The notes below the pieces were generated by a model. The model had not been told where the DNA came from and ran no database searches. It saw nothing but the letters and a program-made list of their open reading frames with translations. A program made the translations under genes and the position numbers. A stretch of 64,000 nt of DNA from contig CAZOPR010000010.1 in the NCBI GenBank assembly GCA_964581895.1, forward strand, positions 1-64,000, given 5' to 3'. This DNA comes from Exilispira sp964581895 (GTDB lineage Bacteria > Spirochaetota > JAAYUW01). Positions within the stretch are counted from its first letter, which is position 1. The number at the start of each line of letters is the position of its first letter. Shown in pieces: positions 17,057-25,982 of the stretch.

Positions 17057-17665
17057 TTATTTTTTCTCAATCTTTGGAAGATAGTAACCTTTAACAAGCC
17101 AGATAATCAATGCAAGAAGGAAAAAGGCACCAGGCGCCATAATCATAATATTCCAGCTTACCCAGTTTGAACCAAGAAGCTTAAAACCAAAAATAGAACC
17201 AGTTCCTAAAAGTTCTCTTATTATCGCAATAAAAATAAGTATAATCGAATATCCAAGACCGGAAGTAAGTCCGTCCAAAAATGATGGGATTGGCGGGTTT
17301 TGAAGTCCAAAAGCTTCAGTTCTTCCCATAACTATACAGTTTGTTATTATCAATCCAACATATGGCCCAAGCTGTCTGGAAATATCTGGTAGATAGGCTT
17401 TTAATATTAAATCAACAATTATTACCCAAAAAGAGATTACAAGAACTTCAACAATCATCCTTACCTTAGAAGGGATTAATTTTCTAATTATAGATAAGGA
17501 AAAAGAAGAAAGGCTAACTGTAAAAATTAAACCAATACACATTACTATCGTATTTTTTAAAGAATTTGTAACTGCTAAAGTTGAACAAATCCCAAGCACC
17601 TGAACCAATATTGGATTATTGGTTAAAATATTTTCCCGAAATATACCCTTACTATTTTTTGCCAT
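17057..17665 (-). CDS. nqrD: Na+-translocating NADH:quinone reductase subunit D
   Basis: A 202-residue, six-helix membrane subunit that forms the antiparallel pair with NqrE. Family signatures are NPILVQVLGICSTLAVTNSL (cysteine ligand), YVGLIITNCIVMGRTEAFGL (second cysteine) and GLTSGLGYSIILI. The hydrophilic C-terminal tail YLPKIEKK is normal. RBS caggaaaat precedes the ATG. The gap to nqrC upstream is about 124 bases and AT-rich, but there is no terminator in it. Confidence 0.92.
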   Translation of the reverse strand: MAKNSKGIFRENILTNNPILVQVLGICSTLAVTNSLKNTIVMCIGLIFTVSLSSFSLSIIRKLIPSKVRMIVEVLVISFWVIIVDLILKAYLPDISRQLGPYVGLIITNCIVMGRTEAFGLQNPPIPSFLDGLTSGLGYSIILIFIAIIRELLGTGSIFGFKLLGSNWVSWNIMIMAPGAFFLLALIIWLVKGYYLPKIEKK

Positions 17666-17789
17666 AGATTTTCCTGGTTTTTTTCTTTTCTTTATTTTTA
17701 TCTCTTACTATTTCAAATAATTTTAAATTCTTTTGCCTTTATTTTTTTATTTTTAATTTATTTTAAAAAAACTATTTCTAAAATTTTTA

Positions 17790-18419
17790 TTAATCTAATT
17801 TTGAAAGATTAAAAGACTTTATATAACCCTTCCCCATTTTAATAAGATTTAATACATAATTTGTAGTATTTGTGGCTCCAGTTATAGATGCTATCTCATC
17901 ATCAGCAGGTATTTCTTTTTCAGAGACAAGTTTAGTAATCTTATTTTTACCCTTAAATTGATTTTTGAACCAGCTTTCAACTATTCTTCCTCCAAGACCA
18001 GGAGTTTCATTCTGACTTATAAACTCAATACCTGCAATTGTTTCAAGATCATTTGCAATAGCTAAAGCGATTGTGATTTCTCCCCAAAGTCCAGGTCCTG
18101 AAAAGATTAAAACATAACCTTTGCTTAAAATATTTTCTTCACCAACCTTCTTATTTATATAGGAATAGATTTCAACTTTATCTTGAACCCCAAGTTCCTT
18201 TATAGAACTATTATAAAGTTCAATTATTTGTGAATATTTAGATGGTAAGGCAAAACCAGCAGCTATTAAAATAGCCTTTTTTTTAAATATTGTTTCATTT
18301 CCCTTTATTCTTTCCTGAGTAAAACTATAGATAATCGCAAGGATGCTTATTAAAACAATTGAAATTATTATTACAACAATTAAATTATTAAACAAATCCT
18401 TAATCTTATCTTTTTTCAT
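17790..18419 (-). CDS. nqrC: Na+-translocating NADH:quinone reductase subunit C
   Basis: A 209-residue protein with one N-terminal membrane helix (about 12-34) and a periplasmic FMN-binding domain. FMN is covalently linked to the last Thr of an SGAT-like motif; here it reads ASITGATNTT, so the linking threonine is kept. TPGLGGRI is also conserved in NqrC/RnfG. It is shorter than the proteobacterial NqrC (about 260). Attachment of FMN normally needs an ApbE flavin transferase, which is not in this window. Confidence 0.9.
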   Translation of the reverse strand: MKKDKIKDLFNNLIVVIIISIVLISILAIIYSFTQERIKGNETIFKKKAILIAAGFALPSKYSQIIELYNSSIKELGVQDKVEIYSYINKKVGEENILSKGYVLIFSGPGLWGEITIALAIANDLETIAGIEFISQNETPGLGGRIVESWFKNQFKGKNKITKLVSEKEIPADDEIASITGATNTTNYVLNLIKMGKGYIKSFNLSKLD

Positions 18420-18514
18420 TTTACCTCTTACTGTATCTTTTTTCTTATTTTTAAATTATCTTTTTATAAGTTTTTTATCTGTTTATTTACCTGTTTTTTT
18501 ATTTTTTTATTTTT

Positions 18515-19471
18515 TTATTTGTTTTTACTGCCAGCTTCTTTTACAAGATAATCTATAAATGGGGCAAAAGTATTAGAAATGAGTATAGCGAACATTGCTC
18601 CTTCTGTCCATATACCAAATATTCGAATTATAATTGTCAAAATGCTATAAAGTGAGCCATAAATTATTTTACCGGTTTTTGTTGTTGCTGAAGTTACTGG
18701 ATCTGTCATCATAAAAAGAAGACCAAAAAACCAACCTCCAGTTAACACCATATATATTGGATTAGGTGATTTGCCAGCAAAATATAAAATAGAAGAAAAA
18801 ATAATAAAACTTAAAAAACCACTTAAAACAATCTGCCTGGAAGCATATTTTTTATACATCAAAAACAATCCAATTATTAAAATCAAAATTATAAAGCCTT
18901 CACCAATAGATCCAGATTTATTTCCAAAAAGAAATTTTATTATTAAATTCAAATCAAGCTTAAAAGATGAGCCATTTGAAAGTATCTCTTTTAATGGTGT
19001 TGCAGAAGAGATAGTATCAACTTTATATTTTAAAAATCCAGCTGGGAAATTAATGAAAGGTTTATACCATTTTGATGTAAGATATGGGCCAAAAGAAATA
19101 TAAATAAATGCTCTTGAAGTTATTGCTGGATTAAAAACATTTTTGCCAAATCCACCAAATAACATTTTGCTAAAGGTTATCCCAAAAACTATTCCAACAA
19201 CAGATATCCAGATAGGTATATCTGGTGGAAGAGTCAAAACATACAATATAACAGAAACAAACAATGCCTGAGAAACCTTTTGTTTTAATAATTTTGCAAA
19301 AAGATATTCAGTTAGCAACCCAAAAATCATTGTTACAATAAAAAGAAGAAGCACTTTTAAGCCATAAAAATAAACACCGCAAATCAAAATAGGAAGCAAC
19401 GCAAAAAATGTGTTGCTCATCATAGGTTGTTTTAAGAAATTTTGCTTAAAAAATGAATTGTTTTTATCCAT
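18515..19471 (-). CDS. nqrB: Na+-translocating NADH:quinone reductase subunit B
   Basis: A 318-residue integral membrane subunit with about ten helices, paralogous to RnfD. Family features are FGGFGKNVFNPAITSRAF and DTISSATPL, in which the threonine of the S-x-A-T motif carries covalent FMN. It is shorter at the N terminus than proteobacterial NqrB (about 410 residues). I choose the ATG at 19471, preceded by aaagga; an ATG seven codons upstream lacks an RBS. It is the first gene of the operon. NqrA, normally encoded immediately upstream, is missing: the next gene upstream is rubrerythrin, separated by a terminator. Confidence 0.9.
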   Translation of the reverse strand: MDKNNSFFKQNFLKQPMMSNTFFALLPILICGVYFYGLKVLLLFIVTMIFGLLTEYLFAKLLKQKVSQALFVSVILYVLTLPPDIPIWISVVGIVFGITFSKMLFGGFGKNVFNPAITSRAFIYISFGPYLTSKWYKPFINFPAGFLKYKVDTISSATPLKEILSNGSSFKLDLNLIIKFLFGNKSGSIGEGFIILILIIGLFLMYKKYASRQIVLSGFLSFIIFSSILYFAGKSPNPIYMVLTGGWFFGLLFMMTDPVTSATTKTGKIIYGSLYSILTIIIRIFGIWTEGAMFAILISNTFAPFIDYLVKEAGSKNK

Positions 19472-19621
19472 TAAAAATCCTTTTAACTTCATAAAATATT
19501 ATATTACCAATTTTAAAATTTCAAAATTTTTAATCTCTAATTTTTTTAATCAAATTTTTAAAAAAAGAAAGATAAAATAAAAAAATTACTTAATAAATAG
19601 AAAGATAAAATAAAAATTTTT

Positions 19622-19668
19622 TTTAAAAAAAGCTGACTACCCAAAGAAATGGATAGCCAGCTTTAATT
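19622..19668 (-). terminator. intrinsic terminator after rubrerythrin
   Basis: On the minus strand aaagctggctatcc pairs with gggtagtcagcttt around a short loop and runs into a T tract. It lies about 45 bases after the rubrerythrin stop and separates the oxygen-defence genes from nqrB. Confidence 0.82.
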
Positions 19669-19711
19669 AAATTACACAAATATCAATTGAAATAATAAAA
19701 ATATTTATTTA

Positions 19712-20287
19712 TTAAAAATCTTCACAAAGAACTTCAAAATAAGACTGAGGATGTGCACATACAGGACATTTAACTGGAGCTTCTTCTCCCTGGTGTATAT
19801 GCCCACAGTTTCTACATTTCCAGAGTTTTGGAACCTCTCTTGCAAACATCTTCTTTTTCTCTATAAGTTCAGCAAGTTTTAAGTATCTTTGTTCATGATG
19901 TTTTTCAACATTTGCAACACCTTTATATAATATGGCAATCTCCTGAAAACCTTCTTTTTCAGCAATATCTGCAAAGTGAGGATAAAGTTCGGTATATTCC
20001 TCATGTTCCCCCATGGCAGCAGCTTTTAGGTTCTCTAAAGTTGTGCCGATCTTACCAGCTGGATAGGAAGCAGTAATTTCAACAGATCCACCTTCGAGAA
20101 AACCGAAAAACTTTTTAGCATGTTCTCTTTCATTTTTTGCAGTTTCATCAAAGATCTCTGCAACCATCTCGTAGCCTTCTTTTCTTGCAACAGAAGCGAA
20201 ATAATCGTACCTCATCCTTGCCTGTGATTCCCCGGCAAATGATTTAAGTAAATTTTTTTCAGTTTCTGTACCTTTTACGCTTTTCAT
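19712..20287 (-). CDS. rbr: rubrerythrin
   Basis: A 191-residue peroxide reductase of anaerobes. The N-terminal four-helix diiron domain carries the expected Glu and ExxH ligands (GESQARMRY, KNEREHAKKFFGF, GEHEEYTELY, VEKHHEQRYLKL). The C-terminal rubredoxin domain binds one iron with two cysteine pairs (WKCRNCGHIH and VKCPVCAHPQ). Length is standard. RBS aaggaagg precedes the ATG. It follows desulfoferrodoxin and a ferritin-like gene on the same strand, and together they form a superoxide/peroxide defence set. A terminator follows it. Confidence 0.96.
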   Translation of the reverse strand: MKSVKGTETEKNLLKSFAGESQARMRYDYFASVARKEGYEMVAEIFDETAKNEREHAKKFFGFLEGGSVEITASYPAGKIGTTLENLKAAAMGEHEEYTELYPHFADIAEKEGFQEIAILYKGVANVEKHHEQRYLKLAELIEKKKMFAREVPKLWKCRNCGHIHQGEEAPVKCPVCAHPQSYFEVLCEDF

Positions 20288-20386
20288 AAAAACCTTCCTT
20301 ACAATTTAAATTAAAATAAAATTTCTAATGAAATTTTTAAGTATAAATAACTTTGCATTAAAGTTGAAATCAAAAATTGCCAATTA

Positions 20387-20761
20387 TTAACTTCTCCAGA
20401 CTCCATGAATATTACAATATATTCTTGCTTCAAGTTTCTCACCACTGCAATTAAATACTGCTTTTGGTTCCATTCCTGGTGAAAGCATGGCAACATGTCT
20501 TACCCCATCAGCAATAAGTTCAACAAACTCGATATAATGTTTTTCTTCCATAGGATGTGGAACAGAACCGACATCAACAACAATGGTGCCTTTTTCCTTT
20601 TTAATCACAGGGATATGTTTTTCTTTGGAAGCATCAACAGTATTTTCCTCAAGATACTTCATAGGCTTGCCACAACAAACAAGTTCCCCTTTCCCTTCAT
20701 GCATGACTTCAACAACATTTCCGCATATCTCACACTTATAGATACCATACTTTTTAGCCAT
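20387..20761 (-). CDS. dfx: desulfoferrodoxin (superoxide reductase, two-iron type)
   Basis: A 124-residue superoxide reductase. An N-terminal desulforedoxin-type Fe(Cys)4 site is formed by YKCEICG and ELVCCGKPM. The catalytic centre II His4-Cys site is formed by EKHIP, VPHPMEEKHYIEF and the terminal FNCSGEKLEARIYCNIHG. Class I (both iron centres) is thus intact. RBS aaggagga is very strong. Superoxide becomes peroxide, which rubrerythrin next door can reduce. The gap to rubrerythrin is about 100 bases. Confidence 0.95.
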   Translation of the reverse strand: MAKKYGIYKCEICGNVVEVMHEGKGELVCCGKPMKYLEENTVDASKEKHIPVIKKEKGTIVVDVGSVPHPMEEKHYIEFVELIADGVRHVAMLSPGMEPKAVFNCSGEKLEARIYCNIHGVWRS

Positions 20762-20848
20762 AAAACTCCTCCTTCTTAATTAATTTATTTTAAGGCTTTA
20801 TAATATTATATTAAAAAAAAGTAAAAAGGTCAAAAAAATATTTATAAT

Positions 20849-21322
20849 TTATTCATATTCTTTTAAAAGATTTACCAATTTATTGTAATGTGATTTTTCC
20901 TCCAATATGATACTTTGTAAAATCTCATGATCAATGCTATCAAGATATTTTTGAAGCTCAAAATAGTAAAGTATTGAGTAAAGTTCAACATCTATTGCAT
21001 AATTTAAAATATCATGGATATTACCTTTTTCTAATTTCTTTTCTTTTATCTTAAATAAAGAAATATTTGCATATTGATAAAGATACTCATAATAATCATC
21101 AGATGGCGGATTTTCTGGATCATAAGATTTTTCTTTTCCTAAAAGTTTTAAGAAAAATGAAGAATGCTCTTTCTCCTGTTTGGCAAGTTCGCTAAAAATC
21201 TGTTTGATTTCAGCCTTTGTTTGAGATGCAGCAGATTCTTTGTAAAATTTTTCTCCCCTTTGTTCAAGAGCCAAGGCTAAATTTAATAATTCTGTCAAAT
21301 TCAACTCTTTTTCAATTTTCAT
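20849..21322 (-). CDS. ferritin-like diiron protein (rubrerythrin family, no rubredoxin domain)
   Basis: A 157-residue four-helix protein. Diiron-type ligand motifs appear in order: ALEQRGEKFYKE, a KQEKEHSSFF (ExxH) helix, DVELYSILYYFE and ILEEKSHYNKL (ExxxH). This matches the erythrin domain of rubrerythrins. The C-terminal rubredoxin domain is absent, so it would need an external electron donor. It is upstream of desulfoferrodoxin and rubrerythrin on the same strand, which supports a role in peroxide or iron handling. The RBS aagggtag is acceptable. Confidence 0.8.
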   Translation of the reverse strand: MKIEKELNLTELLNLALALEQRGEKFYKESAASQTKAEIKQIFSELAKQEKEHSSFFLKLLGKEKSYDPENPPSDDYYEYLYQYANISLFKIKEKKLEKGNIHDILNYAIDVELYSILYYFELQKYLDSIDHEILQSIILEEKSHYNKLVNLLKEYE

Positions 21323-21381
21323 ATATCTACCCTTTATTTCTATTTTCTACAATAAAAATATACTTCAAAAAGAATTTATTT

Positions 21382-22329
21382 TCAATAGTAGATTTGTTTA
21401 AGTAATGCCTTCGTAGAATCACCTTTTCCCATAGTAAATATATGTATTCCATCTACTTTCAATTCTAAAAGTTTTTGTATATATTTTGCCATATATTTTG
21501 TTCCTATTTTAAATTCTTCTTCTTTACTTTTTGCTTGCTGCATCTTTTTGATAAAATTTTCAGGTATATTAATGAAAAATCTTCTTGGTAAATCATAAAG
21601 GGATTTTAAGCTTACTATTGGCTTAATACCTATGATAATAGGTACATTAATTGATTGCATCTTCAACTTTTGAATAAAATTCTTTACTACTTTTATATCA
21701 AATACCATCTGAGTAATAATAAAATCAGCTCCAGAATCTACCTTTTCCTTTAAGTATTTTAAATCTTCACACATATTTGGTGATTCATAATGTTTTTCAG
21801 GATAAGCTGCAACCCCAATACAAAAATCTGTAGGGGCTGTATTATTTGATTGATATAGGTATTTACCTTCATTCATCTGTTTAATCTGCCTAACAAGCCC
21901 AGCAGAATTTTTATGATATGTAAAATCAAAATTTTTATCAGAAAAATTATCTTTTATTATATCCCCTCTTATCGCAAATAGATTTTCTATTCCTATAAGA
22001 TTTAAGTCAATAAGTAAATCTTCTATCTGAAATTTATTCATAGAACAGGATAAAATGTGAGGTATAATATCTATTTTATATCTATCTTTTAATGCTACTG
22101 TTGTTCCGATGGAGCCTGGTCTCTCAATTTTATCTGCTTTTATTATCCTATCTTCAGTTTCTATATAAGAATTAACCGGAGGATGTCTTGTTACACTAAT
22201 AAAATCTATTGGACAGATTAAAAGTTGATCTAGTACTTCAAATATTTTTTCAAGATTTTGCCCTCTATCTGGAGGAAGAACTTCTATAGAAAGAATCTTT
22301 TTTTCTTTTATTTTATCTATCAATTTCAT
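21382..22329 (-). CDS. metF: methylenetetrahydrofolate reductase
   Basis: A 315-residue TIM-barrel flavoprotein that makes 5-methyl-tetrahydrofolate, the methyl donor for MetH. Family marks: catalytic Glu in SIEVLPPDRG (residues 14-23), DFISVTRHPP, IENLFAIRGD, the FAD/substrate stretch FCIGVAAYPEKH, and ADFIITQMVFD with the conserved Gln. It starts within the last codons of metH (17-base overlap), so translation is probably coupled. It closes the methionine operon. Electron donor (NADH or ferredoxin) cannot be told from the sequence. Confidence 0.94.
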   Translation of the reverse strand: MKLIDKIKEKKILSIEVLPPDRGQNLEKIFEVLDQLLICPIDFISVTRHPPVNSYIETEDRIIKADKIERPGSIGTTVALKDRYKIDIIPHILSCSMNKFQIEDLLIDLNLIGIENLFAIRGDIIKDNFSDKNFDFTYHKNSAGLVRQIKQMNEGKYLYQSNNTAPTDFCIGVAAYPEKHYESPNMCEDLKYLKEKVDSGADFIITQMVFDIKVVKNFIQKLKMQSINVPIIIGIKPIVSLKSLYDLPRRFFINIPENFIKKMQQAKSKEEEFKIGTKYMAKYIQKLLELKVDGIHIFTMGKGDSTKALLKQIYY

Positions 22330-24670
22330 CTTCTTTATCCTTAACTTTTTTCTTTTTGCTTAAAATTATTTTTTCAATAATTTCTATTGCATCAAAAGCA
22401 TCTTTGGCATAAAAAACAGAATATTCAGAAGCAATTTTCTCATTCATAGATGCACCACCTGCAATAATAGGAATATTCAAATTATTTTCCCTTAAAAGAG
22501 TTGCTACTTCATCTATTTCATTCAAGGTTGTCGTCATCATAGCAGAAAGACCTAATATGTCTGGTTTTTCAATCTTAACTTTTCTTAAAATAGTCTGGCT
22601 ATCGATATTCTTGCCAATATCAATAACTTCATATCCGAAACTTTTTAATACTGTGGCGACAATTTTCTTGCCAATATCATGAATATCACCTGCAACTGTC
22701 GCTAGAAGAATCTTTCCCTTATATCTTTTTTTTTCTTCCTTTATTAAACTGCTTAAATAATCAAATGCTACCTGAACTGTTTCTGATGCTAATATTAAAT
22801 GTGGTAAAAAAATTTTGCCTTCCGAATAAAGACCCCCTATTTTTTCCATGGTTTTTGTCAAAGTATCATTAATAATCTTTATTGGCTCTTCTTCTTTTAG
22901 TTTTTTGTCAACAAAATCAATAAGTAAATCTTTTTCTCCATTTATTATTATTTGAACTAAAGGGTCTTCATTTTCTTGTAAAGTATTTTTTAATTCGTTT
23001 TTAGTTAAAATTAAATCTGCCTGAATTATATTCATGGTCATTTGATGCGAAGTGTCCAGAATTGCTGCAGATAAACCTTTATCCATAGCAAGAGAAAGGA
23101 AAAAAGAGTTAATCTTCTCTCTTTCTGGCATTCCAAAAGTCAAATTTGAAAGTCCTATTATAGATTTCATCTTTTTTTTACATAAGAAATCAATAGTTCT
23201 CAAAGGAACTTCATAATCATAGCCTGAGGCTATAGGTAAAATCAAAGGATCAAAAAAAATTCTATTTAAGTCAATATTAAAACTATTTATAATCTGCACT
23301 GCTTCCTTTATTATATTTATTCTTTTTGAGTAGCTATCTGAAGCTTCATCCTTCATTGCAAGAACTACAAGCATACCCCCATATTTTTTAATCATAGATA
23401 AATGTTCAATTAGACTTTTTTCATCGGCTTTAGATGAATTTATAAGAGCCCTTGCAGGATACTCTTTAATTACTATTTCTATCAAATGAAGATCCTGTAT
23501 ATCTAAAGAAAGTGGTAGACTACAGTGTTTATCCAGATTTATGATTAGATTTTTTATATTTTCATCTGTAAGTAGTTTTTCTATCCCGGGGTTTATATCT
23601 ATGCATAATGCACCTTCTCTTGCTTGTTTATGTGCTAGTTCTATTATCTTATTAAAATTGTTCTGCTCGATTTGGCTTTGCAGTCCTTTTTTTGCACTTG
23701 CGTTGATCTTTTCACCAATTATTAAAAATGGTTCAACATCTTTTAATTCTGTTCTTGAAGATAAATATTGTTTAGTATTAAATTCTCTTTCTTTTGGTTT
23801 CTTTTTACCAATAAATTCTACTATGGTTTTTATATGTTCCGCAGTTGTTCCACAGCATCCACCAATGATATTTGCTCCCAAATCAACAAAACTCTTAAAA
23901 TATATTGCAAACTCAACTGGATCCATATCATAAATAAGTTTACCATTAGTAAATATAGGATTTCCAGCATTTGGTTCTATTGAAAGTGGTTTATTGCAAA
24001 AAGATGCAAGCTGACCAAAGAGCGGTAAAATCTGTTGTGGATTTAATGAACAATTTATTCCAGCAACATCTACATCAAGATCATTTATGACTGTTGCAAA
24101 TATTTCTATTGAAGTTCCACTAATAGTTCTACCGTCTTTTAAGAATGTCATCTGAGCAATTAAAGGAATATCTTGATCAATATCCCTTATAGCAAATATG
24201 GCTGATTTTAACTCCTTAATATCTGAAAATGTTTCTAAGATTATTCCATCAACCCCGGAGTTTATCAAGATTTTGGCTTGTTCTTTAAATATCTCATACG
24301 CATTATCGAAAGATAAGTTTCCAAAAGGTTCAATCTGAGTTCCAGTAGGTCCTATATCTCCAAAGACTAAACTTTTAGTTGCAACTTTCTTTGCTATTTT
24401 AACAGCTGAATAATTAATAATTTCAATATTATCAGCAAGTCCAAAAGATTCCAACTTAAATCTATTTGCACTAAAGGTATTTGTCAAAAGAAGATCTGCA
24501 CCTACCTTAATATATCTATTTTGCAACTCTTCTACTTTAAAAGGTTCCTTTATGTTCAATATTTCGCATAATCTTTCATTACAGCCCATTTTTATAAATT
24601 CAGTCCCATAAGCACCATCTAAAAAAAGAACTTTTTCTTTTAACAGACTTAAAAATTTTTCTCTTTTCAT
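22313..24670 (-). CDS. metH: cobalamin-dependent methionine synthase, lacking the reactivation domain
   Basis: Transfers a methyl group from methyl-tetrahydrofolate to homocysteine (785 codons to the stop, versus about 1200 for E. coli MetH). Domains in order: homocysteine/zinc barrel (LDGAYGTEF; zinc cysteines in GINCSLNP and GGCCGTTAEH), pterin-binding barrel (IGEKINASAKKG, DINPG), cobalamin cap, and Rossmann B12 domain with the DxHxxG motif in VAGDIHDIGKKIV. It ends soon after, so the C-terminal SAM-binding reactivation domain is absent; a separate gene directly upstream supplies it. The start at 24670 overlaps the stop of that gene as ATGA and has RBS aggatgg. Confidence 0.94.
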   Translation of the reverse strand: MKREKFLSLLKEKVLFLDGAYGTEFIKMGCNERLCEILNIKEPFKVEELQNRYIKVGADLLLTNTFSANRFKLESFGLADNIEIINYSAVKIAKKVATKSLVFGDIGPTGTQIEPFGNLSFDNAYEIFKEQAKILINSGVDGIILETFSDIKELKSAIFAIRDIDQDIPLIAQMTFLKDGRTISGTSIEIFATVINDLDVDVAGINCSLNPQQILPLFGQLASFCNKPLSIEPNAGNPIFTNGKLIYDMDPVEFAIYFKSFVDLGANIIGGCCGTTAEHIKTIVEFIGKKKPKEREFNTKQYLSSRTELKDVEPFLIIGEKINASAKKGLQSQIEQNNFNKIIELAHKQAREGALCIDINPGIEKLLTDENIKNLIINLDKHCSLPLSLDIQDLHLIEIVIKEYPARALINSSKADEKSLIEHLSMIKKYGGMLVVLAMKDEASDSYSKRINIIKEAVQIINSFNIDLNRIFFDPLILPIASGYDYEVPLRTIDFLCKKKMKSIIGLSNLTFGMPEREKINSFFLSLAMDKGLSAAILDTSHQMTMNIIQADLILTKNELKNTLQENEDPLVQIIINGEKDLLIDFVDKKLKEEEPIKIINDTLTKTMEKIGGLYSEGKIFLPHLILASETVQVAFDYLSSLIKEEKKRYKGKILLATVAGDIHDIGKKIVATVLKSFGYEVIDIGKNIDSQTILRKVKIEKPDILGLSAMMTTTLNEIDEVATLLRENNLNIPIIAGGASMNEKIASEYSVFYAKDAFDAIEIIEKIILSKKKKVKDKEDEIDR

Positions 24671-25236
24671 ATATACCATCCTATAAAACATATTGTTGTT
24701 TTTCTTGGATAAATTTCTCCACTCTCTAAAACAATAAATTCTCTTATGCCAAAAAGATTATGAATTATAAATTTATTAAATCTTATATCTACATTTTTAT
24801 AACCTGGTGAAAATCTTCTGGTTCCTTTCATAAAGGTCTTTGCTTTAAGATATTTATCAAAATGCCAATTTAATGCTTCAATAGATTCGGAACCCCAGGC
24901 ATCTGCTATTGTTGCTTCAAATATTCTATTTTCATTAAGTAGATTCTGTAAAAAGTCATCGAAGATTTTTCCTAATGTTGAAACAAAAATTGTCATTTTT
25001 TTTATATCTTTAAATTGAATTGGTATCATTTTTTCTGGTAGATCATTTAAGTAAAATGATCTATAATAAATTTTAGGTTCTAACATAAAAGTGGATCTAA
25101 AATAAATTTCATTCATTTTTTTTACAAGATTTATGTCCTTGTTTTGAGAATTAAAAGGGATAGAGCATCTTGAATAAAATAATTTCATTTCCGGAAAGCA
25201 TTTTATTTTTTCTGGAATATATATTTTATAATTCAT
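24667..25236 (-). CDS. stand-alone MetH reactivation domain protein
   Basis: A 189-residue protein matching the C-terminal activation domain of MetH, which reductively remethylates inactive cob(II)alamin using S-adenosylmethionine. The diagnostic motif RRFSPGYKNVDI (R-x-S-P-G-Y) is present, as are ADAWGSESIEAL and the closing stretch SGEIYPRKTTICFIGWYI, equivalent to 'm.P.kS..ai.G' in MetH. Its last four bases overlap the metH start. GGAG precedes the chosen ATG; a TTG four codons upstream is possible. Position and motif together make the assignment firm. Confidence 0.85.
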   Translation of the reverse strand: MNYKIYIPEKIKCFPEMKLFYSRCSIPFNSQNKDINLVKKMNEIYFRSTFMLEPKIYYRSFYLNDLPEKMIPIQFKDIKKMTIFVSTLGKIFDDFLQNLLNENRIFEATIADAWGSESIEALNWHFDKYLKAKTFMKGTRRFSPGYKNVDIRFNKFIIHNLFGIREFIVLESGEIYPRKTTICFIGWYI

Positions 25237-25264
25237 AATTTTCTCCAATTTTAAGAAATAGATT

Positions 25265-25981
25265 TTACGAAATAGTTATAAGTTCATATGGAATTTTTCT
25301 ATAAAGCAATTCTGGGACCTTGCCACCCATGAAGATATACCCATCTATTATCACTATTACAGCTTTAACTTGAGAAGCAAGGTAACTTTTAATAATATTT
25401 TCTATCATATTGATATCTACCTTTTTTATTAAGTTACAGATTGAGGTTGCAGCAGCATCTGAAAGTATTGGATCTGAAGAAATAACAGTAACGGAATCAG
25501 CATTTCCAAAGCTAAGAGAATGCCCCATTTTACCAGAAGATGTGCATATACCTATAATATTGTCTTCTGGTAATACCCTTAAAGCCAAATCTTTTATTTT
25601 TTCGCCACTATATATCCCAACAGACACAGGCCTATTTATATACATTGCTATATCCCCTCCATTTTCAAAAACGATAAATCTACAACCTTTTTTTATTGCA
25701 GCTTTTACTCCGTAAAAAGCTATTGCTGCCGCAACTGATGCCATAGGTCCGACTCCAACTATTTCACAAGCCTCTGCCATTTTTTTTGCAATTTCTGGAG
25801 CATCTTTTTTAACTTTGTATGAAGATAAAGTTTTTAAGAAAACACTATCTTTAACAATATAACTTTCTAGTAAATTTCTTTGTTTAATAACCTCATCCAA
25901 TACAAATTTTAGATATTTTTCTTGAGTTATTATAGATGCTGCTGTCTGTTTAATTTTTATTTTAAATCTTTTTTCAAACAT
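25265..25981 (-). CDS. UPF0280 family protein, probable homocysteine-synthesis partner
   Basis: A 238-residue member of UPF0280 (COG2122, distantly ApbE-like). Hallmarks are GVGPMASVAAAIAFYG, the ENGGDI motif and GICTSSGKMGHSLSFGNADSVTV. In Methanosarcina, genetic work has tied COG2122 together with COG1900 (DUF39) proteins to homocysteine formation from aspartate semialdehyde and sulfide. Here it starts one base after the stop of the COG1900 gene and precedes the MetH genes, which supports the same role. The exact chemical step is unknown. The RBS lies in the end of the upstream gene (aggaga). Confidence 0.85.
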   Translation of the reverse strand: MFEKRFKIKIKQTAASIITQEKYLKFVLDEVIKQRNLLESYIVKDSVFLKTLSSYKVKKDAPEIAKKMAEACEIVGVGPMASVAAAIAFYGVKAAIKKGCRFIVFENGGDIAMYINRPVSVGIYSGEKIKDLALRVLPEDNIIGICTSSGKMGHSLSFGNADSVTVISSDPILSDAAATSICNLIKKVDINMIENIIKSYLASQVKAVIVIIDGYIFMGGKVPELLYRKIPYELITIS

Positions 25982-25982
25982 A

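Noticed and set aside
15293..19471. Rnf complex instead of Nqr
   Set aside because: NqrF with its 2Fe-2S, FAD and NADH domains is specific to Nqr, and RnfB and RnfC are absent.
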